A DNA stretch of 39,267 nucleotides from Chloroflexota bacterium (GTDB taxonomy: Bacteria; Chloroflexota; Anaerolineae; Anaerolineales; UBA4823). A program made the translations under genes and the position numbers. Location: positions 4,065,578 through 4,104,844 of the forward strand of contig CP070764.1 of the NCBI GenBank assembly GCA_020349245.1, given 5' to 3'. This document shows, one piece after another, positions 16,788 to 25,710 of the stretch. The first letter of the stretch is position 1. Each line of letters begins with the position of its first letter. The notes beneath the pieces were generated by a model. That model saw only the letters and a list, made by a program, of their open reading frames with translations, had not been told where the DNA came from and made no database searches.

Positions 16788-18614
16788 ATGTACGAGTTTC
16801 TAAAAAAAGTTCCTTTATTTGCGAGCATGCCTGATCATGATCTTGACTTGCTATGTGAGATGGTCACCGAAGTCCATCTCAATCCGGGAGATGAATTGTT
16901 TGCGGAGGGTAGTCCCGGGGACAGTGCCTACATCATTGAAACTGGCGAGATCGAAATTTTAAAATCGTCAGGTGAAAGAATGGTTCTGCTGGCAGTGCGA
17001 AAATCAGGGGATGTCATCGGTGAGATGTCGTTGCTGGAATCAGCCCCGCGCTTTGCCAGTGGAAGAGCAAAGACAGATAGTAAATTATTAGCGATCAGTC
17101 ATGCCCAGTTAGATGACCTGCTTAACACGAGCCCATCTGCTGCGAAATCATTGCTCTTTACAATCACTTCGCGATTGAGGTCAACTGAATTGATGCTGCG
17201 CCAGAGTGAAAAGATGGCTCAGTTGGGTACCTTAACTGCAGGCATCGCCCATGAATTGAACAATCCTGCTGCAGCTGCGCAAAGGGGCACTTCCCAGCTC
17301 ATGTCAGTGATTTCACGGTTGCAGGCAGCCCAGATCGGTTTATCAAAATCCTCACTTTCACCGGAAAGCTGGGACAAGCTAGGGAAACTAAATGAGCTTA
17401 TTCGCGAGCGGGCGACAAATCCACTTGATATCGACTCCTTAGAGCGATCTGATCGCGAGTACGAAATTGAGGATTGGTTAAACGCCCATAATATTCCCAA
17501 CGCCTGGGAGCTTGCTCCAACTCTAGTGGATCTAGGTTTGAAAGACGAGCAGTTTTCTGATCTGGCGAAGGATTTCTCGTTAGAACAGTTAGTTGAAGTT
17601 ATTAATTGGATAGGAGCGAGCTACAATACCTACAGTTTGCTTGAAGAGATAAACCAGGGGTCTGAAAGGATCTCTGAAATTGTCAAATCACTGAAAACTT
17701 ACGTATATTTGGACCAGGCACCAATCCAGGCTGTCGATGTTCAGGAAGGATTGGACAATACGCTGGTCATGCTGCGGCACAAATTAAAACAAGGAATTGA
17801 AGTAAAACGAGAGTATGGGGATAATCTTCCCCAGATCCAAGCTTATGGCAGTGAGCTCAACCAGGTTTGGACAAATATCATCGATAACGCGGTGGATGCG
17901 ATGAACGGGAAGGGCGAGATCATTATCAAAACCCATCAAGAGGGTGATTGGGTCATCGTGGAAATTGAGGACAATGGACCAGGAATCCCCGAGGATGTCC
18001 AGGAGAAAATCTTCAGCCCATTCTTTACCACGAAAGCTGTTGGCAAGGGAACCGGGTTAGGATTAAATATCAGCTATAAAATCATCGAAAAACATTCAGG
18101 CGAGATTAAAGTATTTTCCAAACCAGGAAAAACAAGGTTCCGAGTGACTTTGCCCATCGATTTTCAAGATATTAAAGTAGGAGAAGCACCATTGTCAAAT
18201 TCAGCGAATACCAGTGATGAAAAATTGCGCGAAATTCTAGAATCAGCCAAGACAGTAGCAGTTGTTGGTATAACGGATATTCCTGATAAGGTAAATCATA
18301 CAGTACCAAAGTATTTACAGGAACAGGGGTATCGGATCATTCCGATTAACCCTGCACTGGACGAGGTCCTTGGGGAGAAAGCATATCCTGACCTTCTCTC
18401 GGTTGAGGAACCCATTGATGTGGTTGAGATATTCAGGCGAAGTGAGGCAGTTCCAGGTATTGTTGACCAAGCGATAAAGATAAAGGCGAAAGTTGTTTGG
18501 ATGCAAGAAGGTGTAATAAATGAGTTAGCTGCGGAGACAGCTCGCCAGGCCGGTCTAGAAGTGGTGATGGACACTTGCATGAGAGCTACACATAAAAGGT
18601 TGTTCGCAAATTAA
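16788..18614 (+). CDS. Cyclic-nucleotide-binding domain / histidine kinase / CoA-binding domain fusion
   Basis: 608 residues, no membrane segment. Residues ~5-125 form a cNMP-binding barrel ([20 protein letters not shown]; phosphate-binding-like [14 protein letters not shown] with the conserved Arg). A dimerisation helix carries the H-box GIAHELNNP with His155. A ~120-residue helical insert separates it from the rest of the helical region. The HATPase domain shows N ([10 protein letters not shown]), G1 ([12 protein letters not shown]), F ([10 protein letters not shown]) and G2 (GTGLGLNIS). Residues ~487-608 are a YccU/COG1832-type CoA-binding Rossmann domain ([47 protein letters not shown]). 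It should autophosphorylate at His155 and pass phosphate to Asp62 of the receiver protein 4 bp upstream. The CoA-binding end on a kinase is unusual and suggests sensing of acyl-CoA or nucleotide state. Confidence 0.88.
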   Translation: MYEFLKKVPLFASMPDHDLDLLCEMVTEVHLNPGDELFAEGSPGDSAYIIETGEIEILKSSGERMVLLAVRKSGDVIGEMSLLESAPRFASGRAKTDSKLLAISHAQLDDLLNTSPSAAKSLLFTITSRLRSTELMLRQSEKMAQLGTLTAGIAHELNNPAAAAQRGTSQLMSVISRLQAAQIGLSKSSLSPESWDKLGKLNELIRERATNPLDIDSLERSDREYEIEDWLNAHNIPNAWELAPTLVDLGLKDEQFSDLAKDFSLEQLVEVINWIGASYNTYSLLEEINQGSERISEIVKSLKTYVYLDQAPIQAVDVQEGLDNTLVMLRHKLKQGIEVKREYGDNLPQIQAYGSELNQVWTNIIDNAVDAMNGKGEIIIKTHQEGDWVIVEIEDNGPGIPEDVQEKIFSPFFTTKAVGKGTGLGLNISYKIIEKHSGEIKVFSKPGKTRFRVTLPIDFQDIKVGEAPLSNSANTSDEKLREILESAKTVAVVGITDIPDKVNHTVPKYLQEQGYRIIPINPALDEVLGEKAYPDLLSVEEPIDVVEIFRRSEAVPGIVDQAIKIKAKVVWMQEGVINELAAETARQAGLEVVMDTCMRATHKRLFAN

Positions 18615-18616
18615 TC

Positions 18617-19276
18617 GTGTTCTGGTACTTACTGTTTGCTCACTTCCTGGCTGACTATCCACTGCAATCAAATTGGATAGTTGAACACAAAAACCGACCG
18701 GGTGTTTTGATTCTCCACATTTTGACACACCTGTTTGTCAGCTTGATCGTTGTAATTTTTATTGCACCAAGATCTTGGCCATACATCTTATTATTAACTG
18801 CTATCCATTTATTGATAGATACCGGAAAATCGACCTTAAACAAGGTCAAACCACAATGGGTTGTGGTCCCATACTTCGTTGACCAATTCTTGCACATCCT
18901 CTCGATTGCTGTCATAGCGGGCCTGATGGAACCAACCTCAGGTATTTCACCATTTGAACTGCGGCCTTTATGGTTGATCGGGCTACTTGTATATCTGGTC
19001 GTAACGTATGTTTGGTATATCAGCGAACGGATCATCTCCTCCTATAACCAATCCTATTTTCAACAAGTAGTAAATAGCGAATGGTCGCGAATGTTTGCAA
19101 GAGCTTTCTTTCTAACCTTCTTTTTGATCTTGTTATCGAATTTCAGAAATGAAAATATATTAATACTAGGTATGAGTGCTTTTCCCTACCGAAGGGCAAC
19201 TTTTGGAATGAGAGCTTTATTTATAGATATCCTGATAGCTATCACGGGTGCTCTTTTTATTTTCACGCTGGTCTGA
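18617..19276 (+). CDS. DUF3307-family integral membrane protein
   Basis: 219 residues with about six predicted membrane helices. The N-terminus FAHFLADYPLQSNWIVEHKN followed by HILTHLFVSLIVV is the DUF3307 signature, with conserved His and Asp residues in the first helices; HLLIDTGKSTLNK and FVDQFLHILS follow. Function of the family is unknown to me. It starts with GTG at 18617, two bases after the stop of the CNB-kinase-CoA gene, so translation is probably coupled and the protein may be the membrane partner of the two-component pair. No signal peptide is separate from the first helix. Confidence 0.78.
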   Translation: MFWYLLFAHFLADYPLQSNWIVEHKNRPGVLILHILTHLFVSLIVVIFIAPRSWPYILLLTAIHLLIDTGKSTLNKVKPQWVVVPYFVDQFLHILSIAVIAGLMEPTSGISPFELRPLWLIGLLVYLVVTYVWYISERIISSYNQSYFQQVVNSEWSRMFARAFFLTFFLILLSNFRNENILILGMSAFPYRRATFGMRALFIDILIAITGALFIFTLV

Positions 19277-19343
19277 ACCAAAAATTGCGACTTGAGAATT
19301 AACACTTATTCGTAGTGTCTTCTGCGTATTCTGTTGATGAAGC

Positions 19344-19712
19344 TCAACCTGCATCCATATCAGAGGAGCTCTTTTGGTTTCGATGTGGAAAATCCAACTG
19401 TCGGTAGCGACGGATGATATCGAAGAAAGTCAAAAGAAGAACAACGCCGTTTATTCCATAAAAGATTGTTATTAGTTTTGTCAGTGAGGTTGTCGGGGTT
19501 AGATCTCCGTACCCGATAGTCGTCAAGGTGATCACGACAAAATAAATTGAATCGATCCAATTCCACCCTTCTAAATAATGAAATATCACTGAACCAATAA
19601 ATAAAATCGTCATGACGTAAATTAGCATCGGGCGGGTACTGGGATCAAATAGGATATCGAGAAATAATACTTTGGATAAAATCCGGGATTTGTGTTTTCT
19701 ACTTGGTGACAT
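19344..19712 (-). CDS. Minimal two-helix potassium channel
   Basis: 122 residues. Two membrane helices (~29-47 and ~78-98) flank a pore loop with the K+ selectivity filter TTIGYGD (residues 64-70), preceded by the pore helix [11 protein letters not shown]. This matches the Ion_trans_2 (KcsA-like) family. There is no RCK/TrkA-N domain and no voltage sensor, and none of the neighbouring genes encodes one, so gating is unknown. AAAGGA lies 6 bases before the ATG at 19712. It converges on the DUF3307 gene with a 67-bp gap. Confidence 0.88.
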   Translation of the reverse strand: MSPSRKHKSRILSKVLFLDILFDPSTRPMLIYVMTILFIGSVIFHYLEGWNWIDSIYFVVITLTTIGYGDLTPTTSLTKLITIFYGINGVVLLLTFFDIIRRYRQLDFPHRNQKSSSDMDAG

Positions 19713-20201
19713 GCTGAATCCTTTCCTGAAGTTTGCGAATTTTGTTTATCCAGTCCAATTTTAGCCTTCAGCCGCAAATTAAATAATGATGTGACCTCTG
19801 GAATCGTGGAGGTTACCTCATAAATATAGATCTTGGAAGGAATTTACATATCGAGTCTGGAAAGCCGTTTGTCAACCAGGATGAGACTCGTCAAATTTAA
19901 ATTGTTATTGAAACACCTCTATGATGGTTCTGATTTTATTTTTTCCAAGATCAAGGAAAAATGAAAACCAAAGGTTTCAACAAAATATCAAGTTCCAGAG
20001 TATACATGATTATAAAATTCGATCCACCCTGGTTCTATGAGTTCCAATTTCTTTCTCTCAAGGGGATTTCTCCTCTTTGGGGAGGATTAATGTGTTTCCC
20101 CGGCTCGCGGCTAAGCGTGAAGTAAGGGAAGGGATGTGGTTTGTCCATTAATCTCGGCAAATCCTTCCCTATCAATCATTTGCCATTCTGTCCCGATAAA
20201 G
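19713..20201. other. Gene-free stretch upstream of the K+ channel gene
   Basis: Between the channel gene start and the tRNA-Asp terminator I find no credible ORF, RNA gene or repeat longer than short chance inverted repeats. It presumably contains the channel promoter on the minus strand. Base composition is mixed, with a slightly GC-richer block near 20095-20115. I cannot exclude a small RNA. Confidence 0.4.
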
Positions 20202-20230
20202 GAAAAATCCCCAAGTATATGCTTGGAGAT
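20202..20230 (-). terminator. Rho-independent terminator of tRNA-Asp
   Basis: On the minus strand, 40 bases after the tRNA 3' end, ATCTCCAAG pairs with CTTGGGGAT (one G-T wobble) around CATATA, followed by TTTTTCC. The stem is at 20207-20230 and the T-tract at 20202-20207. The position and T run fit an intrinsic terminator for the single tRNA transcript. Confidence 0.6.
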
Positions 20231-20269
20231 TCTTGAGGGCATCAGCCATATTTGGATGGAAAAAAACTG

Positions 20270-20343
20270 CGGTCCCGACGGGATTCGAACCCGCGATCTC
20301 GGCCTTGACAGGGCCGCATGTTTGGCCACTACACCACGGGACC
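20270..20343 (-). tRNA. tRNA-Asp (GTC)
   Basis: A 74-base cloverleaf on the minus strand. The acceptor stem is GGTCCCG (20343-20337) with CGGGACC (20277-20271), and the discriminator G is at 20270. The anticodon stem CGGCC/GGCCG encloses the loop CTGTCAA, giving anticodon GTC. The T arm is GCGGG-TTCGAAT-CCCGT. CCA is not encoded. It has its own promoter and terminator and is a single-gene unit. Confidence 0.95.
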
Positions 20344-20354
20344 GGGCGCAGGAA

Positions 20355-20383
20355 AGTTTACCATAGGCACAAAGTAGCGTCAA
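20355..20383 (-). promoter_or_regulatory. Promoter of tRNA-Asp
   Basis: Read on the minus strand, TTGACG (20383-20378) and TAAACT (20360-20355) are separated by exactly 17 bases, a near-consensus sigma-70-type promoter. The -10 ends 11 bases before the tRNA 5' end, so the leader would be very short. Confidence 0.65.
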
Positions 20384-20461
20384 GCAAATCCTTTTTATGA
20401 TATACTCATCTCCGCCAAACAAATTCCCATGTGGATATTTATTTTGTCAACGGAGTAAAAC

Positions 20462-20797
20462 ATGGAAATAACCACCACCAATTACAAACGATGCGATGTC
20501 GTGAAATCAGTAGGTCGAATCGACAGCTATACTGCACCTGACCTGGAGGAAGTATTAACTTCTCTTACAAAAGATGGGAAATATAAAATTGTTTTGGATT
20601 TAGAAGAAGTTGATTTCATGTCAAGTAAAGGTTGGTGGGTACTGATCGAAACACAAAAAGCATGCAAACGATACAATCGAGGTGAACTGGTTTTGTATGG
20701 TGTACAAGACCGGATTCGTGAATCACTGAACCTAGTGGGTATGGGTAGTTATTTTCAGATTTTTGATGATCTGGTTAGCGCAGTAGCATTTTTCTAA
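20462..20797 (+). CDS. STAS-domain anti-sigma factor antagonist (RsbV/SpoIIAA-like)
   Basis: 111 residues, a single STAS domain. The core VLDLEEVDFMSSKGWWVLIE matches the family region around the phosphorylated serine (usually DSSG or DSTG); here it reads SSKG at residues 54-57, so Ser55 is the likely phospho-acceptor, with unusual Ser and Lys on either side. The protein should bind its partner kinase in the unphosphorylated state and release a target. The kinase-type gene follows after 24 bp, and the matching PP2C phosphatase is convergent. CGGAG lies 6 bases before the ATG. A TATACT hexamer at 20401-20406 may be its -10 box, with a weak -35. Confidence 0.88.
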   Translation: MEITTTNYKRCDVVKSVGRIDSYTAPDLEEVLTSLTKDGKYKIVLDLEEVDFMSSKGWWVLIETQKACKRYNRGELVLYGVQDRIRESLNLVGMGSYFQIFDDLVSAVAFF

Positions 20798-20821
20798 TAT
20801 TATCGGTAAAGGGATTGTTCT

Positions 20822-21244
20822 GTGATAATGGCAACGGCAAAATTTTCTGGCCGGTTTGAAAGCCTTTCAGGTATTCGAAAATTTGTTTTCCAAGCTGCTA
20901 CAGATGCGGGTTTTGATGATAAGGAAATTTATGCAGTTGAATTAGCTGTCGACGAAGCTTGTGCCAATATCATCGAGCATGCATACGGTGGGGAAGGCAA
21001 GGGGGATATTGAATGCACTTGCAACGATCTCAATGGTGGATTAGAAATTATTCTTAGGGATGAGGGAAGACCTTTCGATCCAGAATTAGTCGATCATCCC
21101 GATTTTTCCGTATCCATAGAGAACATTAAACCTCGAGGCGCAGGGTTATTCTTAATCCGCAACATGATGGATGATGTCGAGTTTGAATTTTCACAACGAG
21201 ATGGGAATACTTTGCGGATGGTGAAAAAAAAGAAGAGAAGTTAG
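20822..21244 (+). CDS. Anti-sigma regulatory kinase (RsbW/SpoIIAB-like HATPase)
   Basis: 140 residues from GTG 20822 (AGGGA 7 bases upstream); ATG 20828 is the alternative. It is a single GHKL ATPase domain with N-box AVDEACANIIEHAYGG, G1-type ILRDEGRPFDP and G2-type GAGLFLIRNMMDDVEF. Family members phosphorylate the STAS antagonist and sequester a sigma factor or other target. The STAS partner is 24 bp upstream. No sigma factor gene is next to it, so the output may be another protein. The last 4 bp overlap the end of the convergent phosphatase gene. Confidence 0.88.
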   Translation: MIMATAKFSGRFESLSGIRKFVFQAATDAGFDDKEIYAVELAVDEACANIIEHAYGGEGKGDIECTCNDLNGGLEIILRDEGRPFDPELVDHPDFSVSIENIKPRGAGLFLIRNMMDDVEFEFSQRDGNTLRMVKKKKRS

Positions 21245-23331
21245 TTATCGCGGACTAATACCATCAGTGTAATATCATCTATCTGGGGGACATTCGCGGA
21301 AAACTCTTGAACTTTATTAATTATTGAAGATTGAATTTCATAAGCGGAACGACCAGTATTTTCCTTAGCTATATCAATAATTGACTCGTCATCAAAGAAA
21401 TCGCCATCTGGATCCTGGGTATCTGGTATTCCATCGGTGTATAGAACCAAGACGTCTCCAGGTTCAATGGTCACGGTATTCGTCGTCCAAGTTGCATTGG
21501 CTTCAATACCCATCGCTATCCCGGTGAGACTTAATGAATCAACCGCGTTATGATTTGCATTACGAATTAAGTAGGGTGGATTGTGTCCAGCATTGCAATA
21601 TGTTAGAGTACCCTGTTCTGGATCAAGTATGCCGTAAAAAATCGTGACAAACAAATTTGCTCTCGCATCTTTCAATAAGCGGTTGTTGGCTGCAAAGAAA
21701 ACAACCTCAGGCTCTGCATCATACTCTTCGGCATACGTACGCAAGAGGGTTCTGCTGAGTGCCATGTAGAGGGCTGAACCAACGCCTTTGTCTGCGACAT
21801 CAGCGACCAGTATACCTAATCGATTTCCACTCAATTCAATTACATCGAAAAAATCTCCTGAGGTTTCTCTGGCTGGGAGCAAGGTGACGGCCAGCTGCCA
21901 GCCTGGTATTGGTGGAAATTTGTTATGTAGATATCTGGCTTGGATTCTCCCGGCTAATCTCAACTCCTGGCTTATTTGCAGGAAATCGAGGGAATTATTG
22001 TACACCTCGGCTTGTTGGAGAGTTGACGCGATTTGATCGGCCAATGACAACAAGGCAGGGTACAAATTCCTGAGAGATTTCTTATCCCAGGGTTGTGCTA
22101 AGGCACGCAGCTCGATGAAAATGCCTCCGATTACACCATGCGCATTTACCTGGGAAATCGGTGTTGTGACGATAGCTAAATGGTCCTCATAAACCGTTTG
22201 CCAAGGAAGGACTTCGTTTACCAAGAAGGACATCGGTCGATCTTGTTTCATTATCCATTGCCAGGCATCATCTGCAACCCCTTGCCAATCTTCAGGGAAA
22301 TTTAATATTGTATTATCAGGTGATAGCCAAATAGAAATCCTTCCCGAAGGAAACATTCCAGGTATATATTGCTCGAGGACTGAGTTTAGTATAGAAGGAT
22401 CTGGAATAACCTGAAACAATTCTCGGCTTAGTTTTTCAAGTTTCTCAAGCTGCTGCGATTGTTGTCTGTTAAACTCTGCTACCAAGCTTAATCTTCGCGA
22501 AAGATAAGCAACTAGTATCAGTCCAGTTAAGAGAAATGAATAAACTGCAACTCCGTCTTCGATGTAGAAATCTGCAAGCAAAATTGAGAATGGATGGGCA
22601 AGATGAGGTAAACCGACACTTATCAGGAAAAACCTGATCAAAGGATAAATTGTGTTGGATTGGGCAAGAATTTTCTGTACGCCGATGTGATATCCAAGGT
22701 AACCCGCCGTTATCAGCAACACCAGAAGGAAATTCACACTTATGGCTAATAAAGCTTGGCTGATAGTGATGATTGTTAATCCTGGGATAGGATAACTGCC
22801 GCCAATCCGCTCGTAAACTGCCAAGGAGGCTAAGGGCGCGAAAGTGTTCACCGCTAATGAGGAAAACAGCGTGCGAAGTAGACTCCATCGCTCACCAGGT
22901 GATGGAGAATTTCGCCAATTCAGGGTGAAATCGACCAATGTGTAGATCACACTCAACCATAAAGCAGTCGGTCCAATGATGAATATCGCCGACCATTGAA
23001 TCATGGATGCTAAAGAATCTTCAGAGCTACCATACCGATCGGATCGGATTTCGACGATGGTGAAGAAACTTAATCGACTGAAAAGAATTAATAATCCGAA
23101 GTTGAAGATAAGAAATAATGTATTGTCCTGAAGCTCAACCAGTTCTGTGGATAAAACCAACCAGACCAGACCCCCAACTGCGAGAGGGAGGGTAATAAAT
23201 GAATTTAATACATCCCCGGCACCAATCAATCGGCGTTGTTCATTCAGGGTATCTAAACTTGGCCAAAATATCTTGGCAAATTCAGAGAGTCGGTTATACT
23301 TTTCCAATAATGAATGCTGGTTGTCATCCAT
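21241..23331 (-). CDS. Membrane PP2C-type (SpoIIE/RsbU) serine phosphatase with GAF-like sensor region
   Basis: 696 residues. The N-terminal ~60-290 has about eight hydrophobic helices (for example LNSFITLPLAVGGLVWLVLS and LLVLLITAGYLGYHIG), a membrane sensor module. Residues ~300-455 look like a GAF-type domain with a helical linker. The C-terminal ~460-695 is the SpoIIE/PP2C phosphatase with metal-binding acids in ARETSGDFFDVIEL, LVADVADKGVGSALYMA, LYTDGIPDTQDP and QIDDITLMVLV. It should dephosphorylate the STAS antagonist encoded convergently, completing a partner-switch module that responds to a membrane or ligand signal. The 3' end overlaps the kinase gene by 4 bp. The start at ATG 23331 has no clear ribosome-binding site. 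Confidence 0.88.
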   Translation of the reverse strand: MDDNQHSLLEKYNRLSEFAKIFWPSLDTLNEQRRLIGAGDVLNSFITLPLAVGGLVWLVLSTELVELQDNTLFLIFNFGLLILFSRLSFFTIVEIRSDRYGSSEDSLASMIQWSAIFIIGPTALWLSVIYTLVDFTLNWRNSPSPGERWSLLRTLFSSLAVNTFAPLASLAVYERIGGSYPIPGLTIITISQALLAISVNFLLVLLITAGYLGYHIGVQKILAQSNTIYPLIRFFLISVGLPHLAHPFSILLADFYIEDGVAVYSFLLTGLILVAYLSRRLSLVAEFNRQQSQQLEKLEKLSRELFQVIPDPSILNSVLEQYIPGMFPSGRISIWLSPDNTILNFPEDWQGVADDAWQWIMKQDRPMSFLVNEVLPWQTVYEDHLAIVTTPISQVNAHGVIGGIFIELRALAQPWDKKSLRNLYPALLSLADQIASTLQQAEVYNNSLDFLQISQELRLAGRIQARYLHNKFPPIPGWQLAVTLLPARETSGDFFDVIELSGNRLGILVADVADKGVGSALYMALSRTLLRTYAEEYDAEPEVVFFAANNRLLKDARANLFVTIFYGILDPEQGTLTYCNAGHNPPYLIRNANHNAVDSLSLTGIAMGIEANATWTTNTVTIEPGDVLVLYTDGIPDTQDPDGDFFDDESIIDIAKENTGRSAYEIQSSIINKVQEFSANVPQIDDITLMVLVRDN

Positions 23332-23442
23332 GGATTATCTGGTAATTGCTCCTCAAATAATGGATTATAAACCGATTACGGCTGATACAGGTAATTGGTT
23401 TGACTTCGATTGCATCCAATTGCGAAAAGGCAGGAATAAAGG

Positions 23443-25686
23443 ATGCGCATAGAAACCTTGCAAGAGTCTTTTCCGGAGTCTTACTCAAGCGCTGATCGCG
23501 AGCTGGTTCTGAGAGCTTATAAGGTTGCTGAGCAGGCGCATAAAGGTCAGACTCGGGCATCCGGTGAACCTTACATCAGCCATTGCCTCGCAGTTGCATC
23601 AATTCTTGCCGAATTATGTGTGCCCCCGGCTGTTGTCTCTGCTGGCTTGCTCCACGATACGGTAGAAGACACGGAGGTTACCCTGGAGGATATCGCTCGA
23701 GATTTTGGTGATGAAATTGCTCTCCTGGTTGATGGAGTTACGAAGCTAACCCAATTGCCAAGAGTATCGCGAGGCGATCAACATTCTGATGAAGGGATGG
23801 AAGAAGCGAAGCTTCGGGAAATTGCTGAGCGGAGAGGCGTTCCTGATCCTGATTCTGAAGTTGACCGATTGACCCGCAGCAGGCGCTATGATGCAGTGTC
23901 GGAAACTCTGCGGAAAACATTCTTAGCAATGGGGGAAGATATCCGCGTGGTCCTGATTAAGCTCGCGGATAGATTGCATAATATGCGCACCCTGGGACAT
24001 CTCCCAGAAGATAAACGAAAGCGCATCGCTCAACAAACCATGGATATTTTTGCACCCTTGGCAAACAGGTTGGGTATCTGGCAAATTAAATGGGAGCTGG
24101 AGGATTTAGCATTTCGTTACTTGAAACCGGATGTTTATAAGGAAATTGCAGAGAATTTAGCAGCCAGAAGGGCTGATAGAGAAAAGGAAATGAAGAATGT
24201 AACCGGGGGTCTATATTCGGTTCTTTCAAAAGAAGGAATAAAAGCTGAGATCACTGGGCGTCCAAAACATATTTATTCAATCTATAAGAAGATGCACCGG
24301 AAAGGCGTCCCATTTGATATGATTTTTGATGTGAGAGGAGTTCGCATCGTTGTACCTAACATCCCAGCTTGTTATTCGACCTTGGGCGTGATCCACACCC
24401 ATTGGCGTCCAATACCGGATGAGTTCGATGATTATATTGCGGCACCTAAAGATAACTTCTATCAGTCTTTACACACCGCGGTAGTATTCGATGATGGTAA
24501 TACGCTTGAGATCCAGATCAGAACGCCCGATATGGATCAAAGTGCAGAATATGGGATTGCTTCACATTGGCGATATAAGGAAGGAGTAGATAGAGACGAG
24601 GATTATGAGCGCAGAATTGTTTGGCTCCGCTCGCTGATGGAATGGCGTCAGGATGTCATTGACGCTGGAGAATTCGTTGATGGTTTAAAATCTGATGTAT
24701 TCGAGGATCGGGAATACCTTTTCACGCCAAGAGGGGATATCATCGATTTACCAGCTGGATCAACCCCAATCGATTTTGCATATCATGTTCATACGGACGT
24801 TGGGCATCGCTGCCGGGGAGCGAAAGTAAATGGTAAGCTGGTTTCATTGGATTATCAACTGAAAACTGGGGAGAAAGTAGAAATATTAACCGCAAAGAGA
24901 GGTGGACCAAGCTTGGATTGGCTAAATCCGAACCTCGGACTTGTAAAAACTCAGCGAGCGCGTTCGAAAATTCGTCGCTGGTTTAAGGTTCAGGCACGAG
25001 AGAAGAATATCAGCCAGGGAAAAATCCTGCTTGAAAAGGAGCTGAGGCGGTTAGGACTAACCAAGTTGAATATTGAGACTTTAGCCAAGGAGTTTGAATT
25101 TAAGACGGTCGATGATTTACACGAAGCCATCGGCAACGGCGATATCTCCATTGGACGGATTGTTAATCACCTAACTCTACCGGAAGTTGAGAAAAATGGA
25201 TTCGAATTAATCGCTCGTCCGTCTGCAGATATTTCCACCACTTCAACTGACTCAGTTGTTATCCTAGGTCTGCGAGGTTTATTAACAAATTTTGCTAAAT
25301 GCTGCAATCCGGCTCCCGGGGATGACATTGTTGGCTACATCACCAGGGGTAGGGGAGCAACAATCCATCGTCAAGATTGCCCAAATATCATCCGCATCAC
25401 GGATCGCGAAAGATTGGTGAAGGTTTCATGGGGGGAAGCCAAACACACTTATCCAGTACCGATACAGGTGAAAGCGTACGATCGGGATGGCTTGATGCGT
25501 GATGTCTCCACATTGATCGCTGAAGAAGGTATTAATATGGGGAAAGTCAGTGTGGACGTCAACAATAATTTAGCAATATTCGATATGGTTCTGGAAGTTC
25601 GCGATCTCGCCCAGTTGAGTAAAGTGCTGGACCGTTTGGAAAATCTGGCAAATGTACTTGAAGCTCAAAGAGTCAAGCCAGGCTAA
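23443..25686 (+). CDS. rel: Rel/SpoT-family (p)ppGpp synthetase/hydrolase
   Basis: 747 residues with the full long-RSH layout. The HD hydrolase domain has His47 (ISHCLAVA), His71-Asp72 and Glu75-Asp76 (HDTVEDTE). The synthetase domain (~255-380) includes FDMIFDVRGVRIVV, the motif EFDDYIAAPKDNFYQSLH and EIQIRTPDMDQSAEYGIASH. A TGS domain (~425-490, FTPRGDIIDLPAGSTPIDFA) and a C-terminal ACT domain follow. Two features are odd. A ~45-residue charged insert (~106-152) lies inside the HD domain. The synthetase motif is EFDD (327-330), a form reported for monofunctional RelA, whereas bifunctional enzymes usually have RxKD. It makes and probably degrades the stringent-response alarmone in the cytoplasm. 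AGGAA lies 6 bases before the ATG; moeA follows after 24 bp. Confidence 0.93.
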   Translation: MRIETLQESFPESYSSADRELVLRAYKVAEQAHKGQTRASGEPYISHCLAVASILAELCVPPAVVSAGLLHDTVEDTEVTLEDIARDFGDEIALLVDGVTKLTQLPRVSRGDQHSDEGMEEAKLREIAERRGVPDPDSEVDRLTRSRRYDAVSETLRKTFLAMGEDIRVVLIKLADRLHNMRTLGHLPEDKRKRIAQQTMDIFAPLANRLGIWQIKWELEDLAFRYLKPDVYKEIAENLAARRADREKEMKNVTGGLYSVLSKEGIKAEITGRPKHIYSIYKKMHRKGVPFDMIFDVRGVRIVVPNIPACYSTLGVIHTHWRPIPDEFDDYIAAPKDNFYQSLHTAVVFDDGNTLEIQIRTPDMDQSAEYGIASHWRYKEGVDRDEDYERRIVWLRSLMEWRQDVIDAGEFVDGLKSDVFEDREYLFTPRGDIIDLPAGSTPIDFAYHVHTDVGHRCRGAKVNGKLVSLDYQLKTGEKVEILTAKRGGPSLDWLNPNLGLVKTQRARSKIRRWFKVQAREKNISQGKILLEKELRRLGLTKLNIETLAKEFEFKTVDDLHEAIGNGDISIGRIVNHLTLPEVEKNGFELIARPSADISTTSTDSVVILGLRGLLTNFAKCCNPAPGDDIVGYITRGRGATIHRQDCPNIIRITDRERLVKVSWGEAKHTYPVPIQVKAYDRDGLMRDVSTLIAEEGINMGKVSVDVNNNLAIFDMVLEVRDLAQLSKVLDRLENLANVLEAQRVKPG

Positions 25687-25710
25687 ATAAGATTATCGGG
25701 TTGGGTACAG

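Noticed and set aside
20111..20422. Open frames on both strands across the tRNA region (about 103 and 76 codons)
   Set aside because: They are translated tRNA-Asp and flanks; the peptide with GIRTRDLGLDRA is a well-known false gene product from tRNA sequence.
22469..22888. 139-codon minus-strand frame overlapping the PP2C phosphatase gene
   Set aside because: Out-of-frame reading of the membrane sensor region of the same gene; no motif.
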